A stretch of 64,000 nt of DNA, taken from Streptomyces purpureus (GTDB lineage: Bacteria > Actinomycetota > Actinomycetes > Streptomycetales > Streptomycetaceae). The stretch spans positions 16,202 to 80,201 of the forward strand of contig NZ_BMQQ01000025.1 of assembly GCF_014648195.1 (NCBI RefSeq), read 5' to 3'. Each line of letters starts with the position of its first letter. The first letter of the stretch is position 1. This document shows positions 47,873 through 56,844 of the stretch, in pieces. Under the pieces are notes generated by a model, which searched no databases, was not told where the DNA came from, and saw only the letters and a list, made by a program, of their open reading frames with translations. The translations under genes and the position numbers were made by a program.

Positions 47873-49280
47873 ACGGGCCGGCGGGCCACGGCTCGCGCCG
47901 CGCCCACACCACGCCCAGGGCGCACACCACCCCGGCGAGCACGAAGCCGTACGCGGGGGTGTGCCCGGAGGGCTGGGTCTCGTACACCAGCGCCGCCGAC
48001 AGGACGGTCAGCAGCTGTCCGAGCCGGGTGTGCCAGGCCGTCGCGGCGACCACGGTCGTGCCCCACAGCACGTACCAGGGCTGCACCATCGGCGAGAGCG
48101 CGACCAGCACGAGCAGCGCGACGCCGAGGGCGTGCACGGGGTCGGGCCGGCGCCGGGCGAGGTACAGGATGATCGCCCCGGCGGCGAGCAGACCGGCCTT
48201 CTGCACGGCGGCCTTCACCGGGTCCGGGTCCGTGCCCAGCAGCAGCCGTCCCAGCTCGCCCAGGCCGAGTCCGACGTCGCTGGTGAGGGAGAGCGCGGTG
48301 TGGATGGTGGCGGCGACGCTCTGGGTGCGCAGCCAGCCGAAGCCGGTCCCGGCGAGGAGGGTCGCGGCGGCGGCGACCGCGCCTGCCACCAGCCCGGGCA
48401 GGACGAACGCCGTCGCCAGGCGGGCGGGCAGCGGCCCACGGGCGGCCCGTACGAGCAGCACGCCCAGGAAGAGCAGGGTCAGCGCGGCCGGGGACTTGAC
48501 CATCATGGCGAGCCCGACGAGGCCGCTGCCGAGCACCCACCGGTCGCGCAGCGTCCACACGACCGCCCAGAGCACCAGGGCGGCCATCAGTCCGTCGTTG
48601 TGCATCCCGCCGACGACATGGATCAGGAGCAGCGGGTTGAGCGCGCCTAGCCACAGCGCCCCGGTGGGGGTGGTGCCGCGGGCCTGGGCGAGCCGCAGCA
48701 GGCCCCAGGCGATCAGGGCGAGCGCGGCCAGCGCGAGCAGGCGCATGCCGAGGACCGCGGGGACGAGGGTGCCGCCGGTGAGCGTGACGACCACCTGGGC
48801 GAGGACGAGGAAGACGGGGCCGTAGGGGGCCGGGGTGTCGGTCCAGTGGCCGCCGACGCTGGCGGCGGCGTCGCCGCCGAGCCCGCCGGGGTCGAGCACG
48901 GACGGCCCCAGGCGGTAGACGTCATGCCCTTCGAGGACCATCGCGCCTTGGGCGATGTAGCTGTACACGTCGGCGCTGTACAGGGGCGGGGCGAGCACCA
49001 GCGGCGCGGCCCACCAGCCGAGGGTGACCAGCGACTCGCGGACGGAGATCGCGGCACCGCCCGCGAGCAGCCGCCCGTAGCGCCACCAGGCGAGGACGAG
49101 CGCGGTCAGTCCGAGGGTGGCGAGGACGGTGGCGGCGACGGTGGCCGTGGAACCGTGGCGCACCCACAGTCCCCATGGCTCCCGGGCCGGGAGGGTTCCG
49201 GCGGCCCAGCCGCCCACGGCGACGGCGACCGCGCCGGCCGCGCCCAGCCGGCGGCACGCGGCGACACTCAACACCCACAT
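47811..49280 (-). CDS. MptB-like polyprenol-phosphomannose mannosyltransferase
   Basis: 489-aa GT-C membrane glycosyltransferase with about 12 helices. The extracytoplasmic first loop has SADVYSYIAQGAMVLEGHDVYRLGPSVLDPGG and HWTDTPAPYGPVFLVLAQ, followed by NPLLLIHVVGGMHNDGLMAALVLWAVV, the signature of the alpha-1,6-mannosyltransferase MptA/MptB group that extends lipomannan-type glycans from polyprenyl-phosphate mannose. ATG 49280 is the first start, with a weak AGG site. The 3' end overlaps the D-aminoacylase gene tail to tail. The acceptor in this organism is unknown. Confidence 0.88.
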   Translation of the reverse strand: MWVLSVAACRRLGAAGAVAVAVGGWAAGTLPAREPWGLWVRHGSTATVAATVLATLGLTALVLAWWRYGRLLAGGAAISVRESLVTLGWWAAPLVLAPPLYSADVYSYIAQGAMVLEGHDVYRLGPSVLDPGGLGGDAAASVGGHWTDTPAPYGPVFLVLAQVVVTLTGGTLVPAVLGMRLLALAALALIAWGLLRLAQARGTTPTGALWLGALNPLLLIHVVGGMHNDGLMAALVLWAVVWTLRDRWVLGSGLVGLAMMVKSPAALTLLFLGVLLVRAARGPLPARLATAFVLPGLVAGAVAAAATLLAGTGFGWLRTQSVAATIHTALSLTSDVGLGLGELGRLLLGTDPDPVKAAVQKAGLLAAGAIILYLARRRPDPVHALGVALLVLVALSPMVQPWYVLWGTTVVAATAWHTRLGQLLTVLSAALVYETQPSGHTPAYGFVLAGVVCALGVVWARREPWPAGPSTESGAPTAPPGRPSAARPR

Positions 49281-49426
49281 GACAGGTCAACCTATCGGCG
49301 TACCGACGTGGGAGGCGCCAAGGGGCTTTCCCGGGGCCCGTGCGCCCGTCTTCGCCGGGGCCCGGGCGCGTCCCTTGTGTCCCAAAACACGAGGCGCCGC
49401 CGACCGGGCCCCCGTAAGCTCTCGGC

Positions 49427-50638
49427 ATGCAGGTGATCCAGTCGACGAAGCTCGCCAACGTCTGTTACGAGATCCGTGGTCCGGTGCTCGAGGAGGCGAT
49501 GCGACTGGAGGCCGCGGGCCACCGCATCCTCAAGCTCAACACCGGCAACCCCGCCGCCTTCGGCTTCGAGTGCCCGCCGGCGATCCTTGAGGACGTGCTG
49601 CGCAATCTGCACGACGCGCACGGCTACGGCGACGCGAAGGGCCTGCTCTCGGCCCGCCGGGCGATCATGAGCCACTACGAGACCAAGGGCATCCCGCTCT
49701 CCGTCGAGGACATCTACCTCGGCAACGGCGTCTCCGAGCTGATCCAGATGTCGATGCAGGCGCTGCTCGACGACGGCGACGAGGTCCTCGTCCCGGCCCC
49801 CGACTATCCCCTGTGGACGGCTTCGGTCTCCCTCGCGGGCGGTACGGCCGTGCACTACCGCTGCGACGAGCAGGCCGAGTGGATGCCGGACCTCGCCGAC
49901 ATCGAGCGGAAGATCACCGACCGCACCAAGGCGATCGTCGTCATCAACCCGAACAATCCGACGGGTGCGGTGTACGACGACGCGATGCTGCGCTCCCTGA
50001 CCGAGATCGCCCGCCGGCACAATCTGGTGGTCTGCTCGGACGAGATCTACGACAAGATCCTCTACGACGGTGTCACGCACACCCCGACCGCGGCGATCGC
50101 GCCGGACCTGCTCGTGCTCACCTTCAACGGCATGAGCAAGAACTACCGGGTCGCCGGCTTCCGCTCCGGCTGGCTGGCGGTCTGCGGGCCCAAGGCGCAC
50201 GCCTCCTCGTACATCGAGGGCCTGACGATCCTCGCCAACATGCGGCTGTGCGCCAACATGCCCGCCCAGCACGCGGTGGCCGCCGCCCTGCAGGGCCGGC
50301 AGTCGATCGAGGACCTGGTCAAGCCGGGCGGACGGCTCCTGGAGCAGCGCGACACGGCGTACGAGCTGCTGACCCGGATCCCGGGCGTCACCTGCGTGAA
50401 GCCCAAGGGCGCGCTGTACCTCTTCCCGCGTCTCGACCCCGACGTCTACAAGATCAAGGACGACCGTCAGATGGTCGTGGACCTGCTGCGGGCCGAGAAG
50501 ATCATGGTGGTGCACGGCACCGGCTTCAACTGGCACGAGCCCGACCACTTCCGGATCGTGACCCTGCCGAACGCCAAGGACCTCGCCGACGCGGTCACCC
50601 GGATCGGGAACTTCCTGGAGGGGTACGGCCAGCCGTAA
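49427..50638 (+). CDS. AlaA/AlaT-like PLP aminotransferase
   Basis: 403-aa class I/II aminotransferase. The layout MQVIQSTKLANVCYEIRGPVLEEAMRLEAAGHRILKLNTGNPAAFGFECP matches the glutamate-pyruvate aminotransferase AlaA/AlaT group. The PLP lysine lies in TFNGMSKNYRVAGFRSGW, with NPNNPTGAVYD for the cofactor Asn and FRIVTLP for the C-terminal Arg. It probably makes alanine from pyruvate or deaminates alanine. Monocistronic; ATG 49427. Confidence 0.93.
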   Translation: MQVIQSTKLANVCYEIRGPVLEEAMRLEAAGHRILKLNTGNPAAFGFECPPAILEDVLRNLHDAHGYGDAKGLLSARRAIMSHYETKGIPLSVEDIYLGNGVSELIQMSMQALLDDGDEVLVPAPDYPLWTASVSLAGGTAVHYRCDEQAEWMPDLADIERKITDRTKAIVVINPNNPTGAVYDDAMLRSLTEIARRHNLVVCSDEIYDKILYDGVTHTPTAAIAPDLLVLTFNGMSKNYRVAGFRSGWLAVCGPKAHASSYIEGLTILANMRLCANMPAQHAVAAALQGRQSIEDLVKPGGRLLEQRDTAYELLTRIPGVTCVKPKGALYLFPRLDPDVYKIKDDRQMVVDLLRAEKIMVVHGTGFNWHEPDHFRIVTLPNAKDLADAVTRIGNFLEGYGQP

Positions 50639-50688
50639 CCCCTGCGGACCCCCGGCCCACCCCCTTAAGTACCGGACTCGGCTCAACT

Positions 50689-50711
50689 TTAGATTGAATC
50701 TAAGCTAGGAT
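50689..50711 (+). promoter_or_regulatory. Perfect palindrome operator within a promoter spacer
   Basis: TTAGATT-G-AATCTAA (50689-50703) is a perfect 7+1+7 inverted repeat, strikingly A/T-rich. TAGGAT (50706-50711) two bases on is a good -10 box, so the palindrome fills the -10/-35 spacer and occupancy would block RNA polymerase. It is likely the operator of an unidentified TetR- or MarR-type repressor controlling the gene at 50739. Confidence 0.65.
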
Positions 50712-50738
50712 GGCTCCAGAGCTACAGGAGGCCGTCCC

Positions 50739-51131
50739 ATGTACGAACCGATCCGCACGAAGTCGGTCCACCGGATGGCCGACGACGACCGCGACAGCTA
50801 CCCGCACCGCTCCCGCGAGGAGGAGCTGGACATCCAGCTCGCCGGCCATCTCGCCGCGCTCCTCGCCGTCACCGACGAACTCGGCGACACGGCGGCTGCC
50901 GAGCGCATCGCCCAGCAGGTGGCCAGGCTGCGGGGCGCCCCGCCGGCCCGGCACGCCGGCCTGAGCGGCTCCGGGCGCACCACCCTGCACCGGCGCGCAC
51001 ACGCCCTCGCGGGCCGCGCCCTGGTCGTCGCCGCCTCCCGGGCGGACACCGCGGTGGCGATCCTCGCCGCCGAGCGCATGGACGCGCATGCCGCCGCGCT
51101 GACCGCATCCGATCTGGTCGGCGCCCCCTGA
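50739..51131 (+). CDS. Small soluble protein, SCO4983-like family
   Basis: 130-aa Streptomyces-specific hypothetical, which I associate from memory with the SCO4983 family. It is helical and highly Ala/Arg-rich: RSREEELDIQLAGHLAALLAVTDELGDTAAAERIAQQVARLRG, then HRRAHALAGRALVVAASRADTAVAILAAERMDAHAAAL. No catalytic motif, signal peptide or membrane helix. ATG 50739 has AGGAGG 8 nt upstream. It is single-gene with a dedicated promoter bearing a perfect palindrome, so its expression is tightly controlled. Confidence 0.85.
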   Translation: MYEPIRTKSVHRMADDDRDSYPHRSREEELDIQLAGHLAALLAVTDELGDTAAAERIAQQVARLRGAPPARHAGLSGSGRTTLHRRAHALAGRALVVAASRADTAVAILAAERMDAHAAALTASDLVGAP

Positions 51132-51188
51132 CGGCCCCGGTCCGCGCGCCCGAGCGGCGCGCGGACCGGGTTGCCACCTCGCACATCC

Positions 51189-51224
51189 GACGCGCCCCGC
51201 ACGGCACACCGTGCGGGGCGCGTC
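51189..51224 (+). terminator. Terminator after SCO4983-like gene
   Basis: Perfect 16-bp stem with a 4-nt loop (51189-51204 with 51209-51224), 58 nt after the stop. Confidence 0.85.
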
Positions 51225-51245
51225 GCGCGCGTACCGGAGAGAAAC

Positions 51246-51286
51246 AACCGGCCCCCGAAGCCGTGAGGGGGCTTCGGGGGCCGGTT
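51246..51286 (-). terminator. Terminator after PEP carboxykinase gene
   Basis: Perfect 16-bp stem AACCGGCCCCCGAAGC and its complement (51246-51261 with 51271-51286), 79 nt beyond the minus-strand stop at 51365. The short space to the opposing terminator suggests the pair insulates convergent genes. Confidence 0.8.
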
Positions 51287-51364
51287 CGTGTCGTGGCGGG
51301 CCGTCGTGACCCCACTGGTCAGGGCGGTTGTCGTGGGCAACCCGCCACGAGTCTCGGGGCGGGA

Positions 51365-53188
51365 TCAGCCCAGGCGCTCGACCAGCGCGCGGTACTCGTC
51401 CCACATCTCCTTCGGCGTGTGGTCGCCGAAGGTGTTGAGGTGCTCGGGGACCAGGGCGGCCTCCTCGCGCCAGACGTCGGTGTCGACCTTGAGCAGGAAG
51501 TCCAGGTCGTCGTCCGACAGGTCCAGGCCCTCGGTGTCCAGCGAACCCTTGGCGGGCAGGATGCCGATCGGCGTCTCGACGCCCTCGGCCTTGCCCTCCA
51601 GGCGCTCCACGATCCACTTCAGGACGCGGCTGTTCTCACCGAAGCCGGGCCACACGAACTTGCCCGCGTCGTTCTTGCGGAACCAGTTGACGTAGTAGAT
51701 CTTCGGGAGCTTGGCGGCATCGGCCTGGGCACCGACCTTGACCCAATGGGCCATGTAGTCGCCCATGTTGTAGCCGCAGAACGGCAGCATCGCGAAGGGG
51801 TCGCGGCGCAGCTCGCCGACCTTGCCCTCGGCGGCGGCGGTCTTCTCGGAGGCGACGTTCGCGCCGAGGAAGACGCCGTGCTGCCAGTCGAAGGACTCGG
51901 TGACCAGCGGGACGGCGGAGGCGCGGCGGCCGCCGAAGAGGATCGCCGAGATCGGCACGCCCTTGGGGTCCTCCCACTCCGGCGCGATGATCGGGCACTG
52001 CGAGGCGGGGACGGTGAAGCGGGCGTTGGGGTGGGCGGCCGGGGTCTCCGAATCCGGAGTCCAGTCGTTGCCCTTCCAGTCCGTGAGGTGACCCGGCGCC
52101 TCCTCCGTCATGCCCTCCCACCAGATGTCGTTGTCGTCGGTGAGCGCGACGTTGGTGAAGACGGCGTTGCCCCACAAGGTCTTCATCGCGTTGGCGTTGG
52201 TGTGCTCGCCGGTGCCGGGCGCGACGCCGAAGAAGCCGGCCTCGGGGTTGATCGCGTAGAGGCGGCCGTCCTCGCCGAAGCGCATCCAGGCGATGTCGTC
52301 GCCGATGGTCTCGACCGTCCAGCCGGAGATCGTGGGCTCCAGCATGGCGAGGTTGGTCTTGCCACAGGCGGACGGGAAGGCTGCGGCGACGTACTTGGCC
52401 TCACCCTGCGGCGGGGTGAGCTTGAGGATCAGCATGTGCTCGGCGAGCCAGCCCTCGTCGCGGGCCATGACGGAGGCGATCCGCAGCGCGTAGCACTTCT
52501 TGCCGAGCAGGGCGTTGCCGCCGTAGCCCGAGCCGTACGACCAGATCTCGCGGCTCTCGGGGAAGTGCGAGATGTACTTGGTGGAGTTGCACGGCCACGG
52601 CACATCCTCCTGGCCCTCCTCCAGGGGGGCGCCGAGGGTGTGGACGGCCTTGACGAAGAAGCCGTCGGTGCCGAGCTCGTCCAGCACGGCCTGGCCCATG
52701 CGGGTCATGGTGCGCATGGAGACGGCGACGTACGCGGAGTCGGTGATCTCCACGCCGATCGCGGACAGCGGGGAGCCGAGGGGGCCCATGCAGAAGGGGA
52801 CGACGTACATCGTCCGGCCCTTCATGGAGCCACGGAAGATGCCCTTCTCGCCGGCGAAGATGTCCCTCATCTCGGCCGGGGCCTTCCAGTGGTTGGTCGG
52901 GCCCGCGTCCTCCTCCTTCTCGGAGCAGATGAAGGTCCGGTCCTCGACGCGCGCGACATCGGTCGGGTCGGACGCCGCGTAGTACGAGTTCGGCCGCTTG
53001 ATCGGGTCGAGCTTGCGGAACGTGCCCTTGGCCACGAGCTCCCCGCACAGGCGCTCGTACTCGGCTTCGGAACCGTCACACCAGACGACGTTGTCCGGCT
53101 GCGTGATTGCTGCGATCTCGTCGACCCAGGAGAGGAGTCCCTGGTGGGTGGTGGGGACGGTGGTGGGAGCCGCGTTGTCGCGCGCCAC
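51365..53188 (-). CDS. pckG: Phosphoenolpyruvate carboxykinase (GTP)
   Basis: 607-aa GTP-dependent PEPCK, converting oxaloacetate and GTP to PEP, CO2 and GDP; it links the TCA cycle to gluconeogenesis. The P-loop-like kinase-1a motif is seen in AAAFPSACGKTNLAML, with the reactive cysteine. Other family blocks are YGSGYGGNALLGKKCYALRIAS, WEDPKGVPISAILFGGRR and FRKNDAGKFVWPGFGENSRVLKWI. GTG 53188 follows AAGGAG. The length matches GTP-type enzymes (about 600 aa), unlike the shorter ATP type. Monocistronic. Confidence 0.97.
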   Translation of the reverse strand: MARDNAAPTTVPTTHQGLLSWVDEIAAITQPDNVVWCDGSEAEYERLCGELVAKGTFRKLDPIKRPNSYYAASDPTDVARVEDRTFICSEKEEDAGPTNHWKAPAEMRDIFAGEKGIFRGSMKGRTMYVVPFCMGPLGSPLSAIGVEITDSAYVAVSMRTMTRMGQAVLDELGTDGFFVKAVHTLGAPLEEGQEDVPWPCNSTKYISHFPESREIWSYGSGYGGNALLGKKCYALRIASVMARDEGWLAEHMLILKLTPPQGEAKYVAAAFPSACGKTNLAMLEPTISGWTVETIGDDIAWMRFGEDGRLYAINPEAGFFGVAPGTGEHTNANAMKTLWGNAVFTNVALTDDNDIWWEGMTEEAPGHLTDWKGNDWTPDSETPAAHPNARFTVPASQCPIIAPEWEDPKGVPISAILFGGRRASAVPLVTESFDWQHGVFLGANVASEKTAAAEGKVGELRRDPFAMLPFCGYNMGDYMAHWVKVGAQADAAKLPKIYYVNWFRKNDAGKFVWPGFGENSRVLKWIVERLEGKAEGVETPIGILPAKGSLDTEGLDLSDDDLDFLLKVDTDVWREEAALVPEHLNTFGDHTPKEMWDEYRALVERLG

Positions 53189-53374
53189 GATTGCTCCTTG
53201 TTGAGGGGTTTTTTAGGTGTATGCCCCGTGGGGGCCGCGACCCGGATGCGTCGTAGCGCTCATCCGGTGCCGACCGCACTCATTTGATCATCCGACGTTC
53301 ATGCGCATATGTCCAGGGGGCCGCCCACGTGAGCATCGCCACTCATACAAGTCCCCTACGATCGCGTCGCTACC

Positions 53375-54070
53375 ATGCGGACCATGGATGCAGCCGTACC
53401 CGAAGTGACCGGGACCAAGCCCTCTCAGCCGCCTCTGGTGAAGCCCCGGCTGCGCGGCTGGCTGCACGCCGGCATGTTTCCGGCCGTGCTGATCGCGGGT
53501 CTCGTGCTCACCGCGCTGGCCGATTCCACCCGCGGCCGGGTCGCCTGCGGCATCTACGTACTCACCGCCTGTCTGCTCTTCGGTGTGAGCGCGCTGTACC
53601 ACCGGGGAAACTGGGGCCCGCGCGCCACGGCGGTGCTGCGCCGGCTCGACCACGCCAACATCTTCCTGATCATCGCGGGGACATATACCCCGCTGACGCT
53701 CCTCCTTCTCCCCGACTCCACCGGCCGGATCCTGCTCTGGGCGGTCTGGGCGGCGGCGCTCGCCGGCATAGCGTTCCGGGTCTTCTGGGTCGGCGCCCCG
53801 CGCTGGCTCTACACCCCCTGCTACATCGCGATGGGCTGGGCGGCCGTCTTCTTCCTCCCCGACTTCCTGCGCACGGGCGGCATCGCCGTCCTCGTCCTGG
53901 TGATCGTCGGCGGCCTGCTCTACAGCGCGGGCGGCGTGATCTACGGAATGAAGCGCCCCAACCCCTCCCCGCGCTGGTTCGGCTTCCACGAGGTCTTCCA
54001 CTCCTTCACCCTCGCGGCCTTCGTCGTCCACTACGTCGGCATCTCGCTGGTGGCCTACCAGCACGCCTGA
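53375..54070 (+). CDS. Hemolysin III / TrhA-family membrane protein
   Basis: 231-aa seven-helix membrane protein of the PAQR/hemolysin III family. Conserved residues are visible in VSALYHRGNWG, LDHANIFLIIAGTYTPL and the C-terminal GFHEVFHSFTLAAFVVHYVG (HEVFH metal-binding histidines). Bacterial members affect membrane fluidity homeostasis (TrhA); toxin activity is not implied. Starts ATG 53375 or 53384. The TetR gene follows by 8 nt and may be co-transcribed. Confidence 0.93.
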   Translation: MRTMDAAVPEVTGTKPSQPPLVKPRLRGWLHAGMFPAVLIAGLVLTALADSTRGRVACGIYVLTACLLFGVSALYHRGNWGPRATAVLRRLDHANIFLIIAGTYTPLTLLLLPDSTGRILLWAVWAAALAGIAFRVFWVGAPRWLYTPCYIAMGWAAVFFLPDFLRTGGIAVLVLVIVGGLLYSAGGVIYGMKRPNPSPRWFGFHEVFHSFTLAAFVVHYVGISLVAYQHA

Positions 54071-54078
54071 CCTGCACA

Positions 54079-54693
54079 ATGACCGCCATGCTGCCCGCCG
54101 ATTCCCGCGAACCGCTGAGCCTGCGCGAGCGCAAGAAGCTCAAGACCCGCACGGCGATCCGGAGGGCCACCTACCGGCTGCTCGCCACACAGGGGTACGA
54201 CGCGACCACCGTCGAGCAGATCGCCGAGGCCGCCGAGGTCTCCCCCAGCACCGTGGTGCGCTACTTCCCGGTGAAGGAGGACATCCTCCTCACCGACGAG
54301 CACGACGCCGTCCTGGACGCCCGCCTGCGGGCCCGCCCCGCCGACGAGGAGCCGCTGGAGTCCCTGCGGGCGGTGGTGACCGAGGCGGTGCGGACGGCGC
54401 TGGCCCACGAGCCGGAGGAGACCCGGCTGCGGGCCCGGCTGATGGCGGAGGTCCCGGCGGTACGTTCCCGGCTCACCGAGACCACGGCCCGGACCGCCCA
54501 GCTGCTGGCCCGCGCCATCGCCGACCGCACCGGCCGGGCCGCCGACGACCTGGAGGTGCGGGTCTTCACGGCGGCGGTCCTCGCCGCCCTGCGGGAGGCC
54601 ACCCTCTGCTGGGCCGAGCGCGGCCAGGGCGACGACCTGCTCGCTCTGCTCGACCGGACCGTCGACACCCTCAAGGGCGGCCTGTCCCTGTGA
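54079..54693 (+). CDS. TetR-family transcriptional regulator
   Basis: 204-aa repressor-type regulator. The N-terminal HTH is clear: RERKKLKTRTAIRRATYRLLATQGYDATTVEQIAEAAEVSPSTVVRYFPVKEDIL, with a helical ligand-binding domain after it. ATG 54079 (MTAMLPAD) or ATG 54088. It lies 8 nt after the hemolysin III gene. The last 23 nt overlap the convergent GH26-like gene. The target and ligand are unknown. Confidence 0.93.
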   Translation: MTAMLPADSREPLSLRERKKLKTRTAIRRATYRLLATQGYDATTVEQIAEAAEVSPSTVVRYFPVKEDILLTDEHDAVLDARLRARPADEEPLESLRAVVTEAVRTALAHEPEETRLRARLMAEVPAVRSRLTETTARTAQLLARAIADRTGRAADDLEVRVFTAAVLAALREATLCWAERGQGDDLLALLDRTVDTLKGGLSL

Positions 54694-55660
54694 AGGCGCC
54701 CCGGACCACCTCCGCCGACCGCGGATGGTCCGGGCACCCCCACACCCCGTGCGGGCAGTAGTCCGTGAACGTCTGGTAGACGGGCCGGTGCCGGGCGAAC
54801 CAGTCCAGCATGCCCCGTACGTAGTCCGGGTTGTCACCGTTGCGGAAGAGCCCCCACTCCGGGTACGAGACCGGCTTCCCGTGCGCGGCCGCGAACCGCA
54901 CATGGTGCGCGAGCCCGTACTCCTCGGTGACCTGCCGCGCGAAGTCCGCTCCGCGCGGCTGGTCGTACGCGTCCAGGCCGATGATGTCGACGTACTCGTC
55001 GCCGGGGTAGCAGAGCGGCCAGGGGATCGCGTCCCGGCCGCGGCTCGCGGTGAAGTCGAAGCGGAAGCGCTGCCCGGCCACCTCGCGCAGCACCGTGACG
55101 ACCCGCCGCCAGTACGCCTTCCACGCCTCCGGGTCGGGCCCGCAGCGATGGCTGTAGGTGGCGCCGTTCATCTCCCAGCCGAGGACGAGCACCGCCTCTT
55201 CGAGACCGTGCTGGACGAGCCGCTCCCCCAGCACCCGGAAGTGCCGGTCGAACGCCCCGTCGGCCCCGAGCCGCAGCCCCGCCCGTACCTCCGCGTCGGG
55301 CAGCCCGGCCTCGCTGCGGTCCCGCAGCGGCACGTTGAGGACGAACAGCCGCCCCGGCCGCTCCCGCACCCAGTGCGCCCACGGTCCGAAGAGCCGCTCG
55401 TGCCCCTCGATGTTGGACCAGAGATCGCCGGGCAGATACGTGTGCCCGACGGTCAGCGGCGCCCCGCCGAGCCACTCCCCCACCTCGGCGATCCGCCGTA
55501 TCCCGGCCTCGTCTGAGCCGGTGAAGAAGCCGGACGGCACGGGCGGACGGCCGTCGCGGTGCCGGGAGTCCGGTGCGATCCGGCCCTGGTCGAGGCCGAA
55601 CACGAGAAGGACCGCGAGCAGCACGATCGGCGCGGCCCGCGGCCCGGTGAGCACGCCCAC
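54671..55660 (-). CDS. Secreted GH26-like glycoside hydrolase
   Basis: 329-aa exported glycosidase related to GH26 beta-mannanases. N-terminal signal (RAAPIVLLAVLLVFGLDQG), then a TIM-barrel with the candidate acid/base E163 in LVLGWEMNG and nucleophile E268 in VSYPEWGLF, plus IIGLDAYD. Substrate unknown; mannan or a related glycan is plausible. The start GTG 55660 lies one base after the TGA of the VKOR gene (TGA-G-GTG), so the two are translationally coupled, and the enzyme's cysteines (HRCG, PLCYPG, DYCPHGVWGC) may be VKOR-dependent disulfides. Confidence 0.82.
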   Translation of the reverse strand: MGVLTGPRAAPIVLLAVLLVFGLDQGRIAPDSRHRDGRPPVPSGFFTGSDEAGIRRIAEVGEWLGGAPLTVGHTYLPGDLWSNIEGHERLFGPWAHWVRERPGRLFVLNVPLRDRSEAGLPDAEVRAGLRLGADGAFDRHFRVLGERLVQHGLEEAVLVLGWEMNGATYSHRCGPDPEAWKAYWRRVVTVLREVAGQRFRFDFTASRGRDAIPWPLCYPGDEYVDIIGLDAYDQPRGADFARQVTEEYGLAHHVRFAAAHGKPVSYPEWGLFRNGDNPDYVRGMLDWFARHRPVYQTFTDYCPHGVWGCPDHPRSAEVVRGAFTGTGRP

Positions 55661-55661
55661 C

Positions 55662-56327
55662 TCAACTGGTCCAGAAGTCCCACCAGCGGGTGAGGATCAG
55701 CATCCCGACGATCCCGATGTGGAGGACCGGCGGGACGAAGGCGAACTCCTCGAAGAACCGCCGCACCCCGGCGGGCGCGGGCAGCGCTCCGGTACGGACG
55801 TTGTGCGCCGTGACGTACCAGAACATGAGAATCGTGGCGGCCCAGGCCAGGCAGCACCACAGGCACAGCGAGTGGATCTCGTACAGCGACTGGTACTGGA
55901 GCCAGGCGCAGAAGCCGACACCGAAGAGTGTCCCGGCGTTGAGCCCCAGCCAGTACCAGCGCCGCGGGCGCGCCCCGGCGAGCAGGGCGGCGCCGATGGC
56001 GACCACCATGCCGTAGGTGACCAGGCCCAGCATCGGGTTGGGGAAGCCGAACACCGACGCCTGCGCGCTCTTCATGATGTTGCCGCAGGACACCACCGGG
56101 TTGAGGCTGCACCCCGGCCGGAAGTTCGGGTCCTCCAGCAGCTTGAACTTGTCCAGCGTGATCACCCATGCGGCCAGCACCCCGGCCGCGCCCGTGACCA
56201 CCAGGAGCCATGCGAACGCGCGGCCCGCTCCCACGCCCTCGTCCCGGGCCCCACCCCGGGCGTCGGTGCCCCGCCGCCCGGACTGTCCCGGGATGGACGC
56301 CTCGTCCCGCACGCTCGCAGAGCTCAT
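55662..56327 (-). CDS. Vitamin K epoxide reductase (VKOR) family protein
   Basis: 221-aa membrane protein with four or five helices that oxidises a DsbA-like partner and passes electrons to menaquinone, driving extracytoplasmic disulfide formation. The redox pair is C155-L-W-C158 (HSLCLWCCLAW), with the loop pair C73 and C81 (RPGCSLNPVVSCG). The soluble N-terminal 35 residues are charged. It forms an operon with the GH26-like gene. No fused thioredoxin domain is present, so a separate DsbA is needed. Confidence 0.92.
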   Translation of the reverse strand: MSSASVRDEASIPGQSGRRGTDARGGARDEGVGAGRAFAWLLVVTGAAGVLAAWVITLDKFKLLEDPNFRPGCSLNPVVSCGNIMKSAQASVFGFPNPMLGLVTYGMVVAIGAALLAGARPRRWYWLGLNAGTLFGVGFCAWLQYQSLYEIHSLCLWCCLAWAATILMFWYVTAHNVRTGALPAPAGVRRFFEEFAFVPPVLHIGIVGMLILTRWWDFWTS

Positions 56328-56340
56328 CGCACGACCCCCG

Positions 56341-56844
56341 TCAGCCCCGTACCCGCCGGACGGGCAGCATCACATGCGCACCGGCCGTCACGACCTTCTC
56401 GTCGGTCACGAAGGCCCGCAGCTGCTCCTCCGTGATCGCCTCTCCCGGCACCGCGTCGGGCCAGGGGAGCGTGGAGACGATGAGGAAGACCTGAGCGTTC
56501 TCGTGGGCGGCCTTCTCCCACTGCGCCGGCACCGAACACTGCACCTTCATGAACGGCAGGGTGAGCACCGCCTGTTGGGCCTCGACGAGGAGGTGGGCGG
56601 CGATCGCGGTCTCCTGGGCGGCGTTGACCACCCGGTCCCCGATCGGCAGGCCCATGCCCTCAAGGGCCGCCCGCATGGCCGCCTCGCCGGCCTCGGGACC
56701 GTCCCGGCCGTCACCGAGCGAATACACCATCAGGAACGGGACGATGGAGTCGTCGGGGGTGGGCCCGTTGGTCCACGGAACGATGGTGAGCGTGCCCAGC
56801 GGCGAGGCGCTGCGCTCGGCGGAAACTGAGTGGGGTGAGGTCAT
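56341..56844 (-). CDS. Hypothetical soluble protein, DUF5949-like
   Basis: 167-aa protein resembling the Streptomyces DUF5949 family (from memory). It begins with a Ser-rich stretch, then GTLTIVPWTNGPTPDDSIVPFLMVYSLGDGRDGPEAGEAAMRAALEGMGLPIGDRVV and a C-terminal beta segment QVFLIVSTLPWPDAVPGEAITEEQLRAFVTDEKVVTAGAHVMLPV. No signal peptide or catalytic motif. It lies 13 nt upstream of the VKOR gene on the same strand, probably the first gene of that operon. Confidence 0.75.
   Translation of the reverse strand: MTSPHSVSAERSASPLGTLTIVPWTNGPTPDDSIVPFLMVYSLGDGRDGPEAGEAAMRAALEGMGLPIGDRVVNAAQETAIAAHLLVEAQQAVLTLPFMKVQCSVPAQWEKAAHENAQVFLIVSTLPWPDAVPGEAITEEQLRAFVTDEKVVTAGAHVMLPVRRVRG

Noticed and set aside
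26190..52800. Isolated GGGCCC hexamers in coding sequence (for example near 26205, 50187 and 52785)
   Set aside because: The hexamer is common by chance in such GC-rich DNA; only tandem clusters in promoters with a spaced -10 were counted.
53375..54070. Hemolysin III protein as a toxin
   Set aside because: PAQR/TrhA proteins are membrane homeostasis factors; the name does not imply hemolysis.
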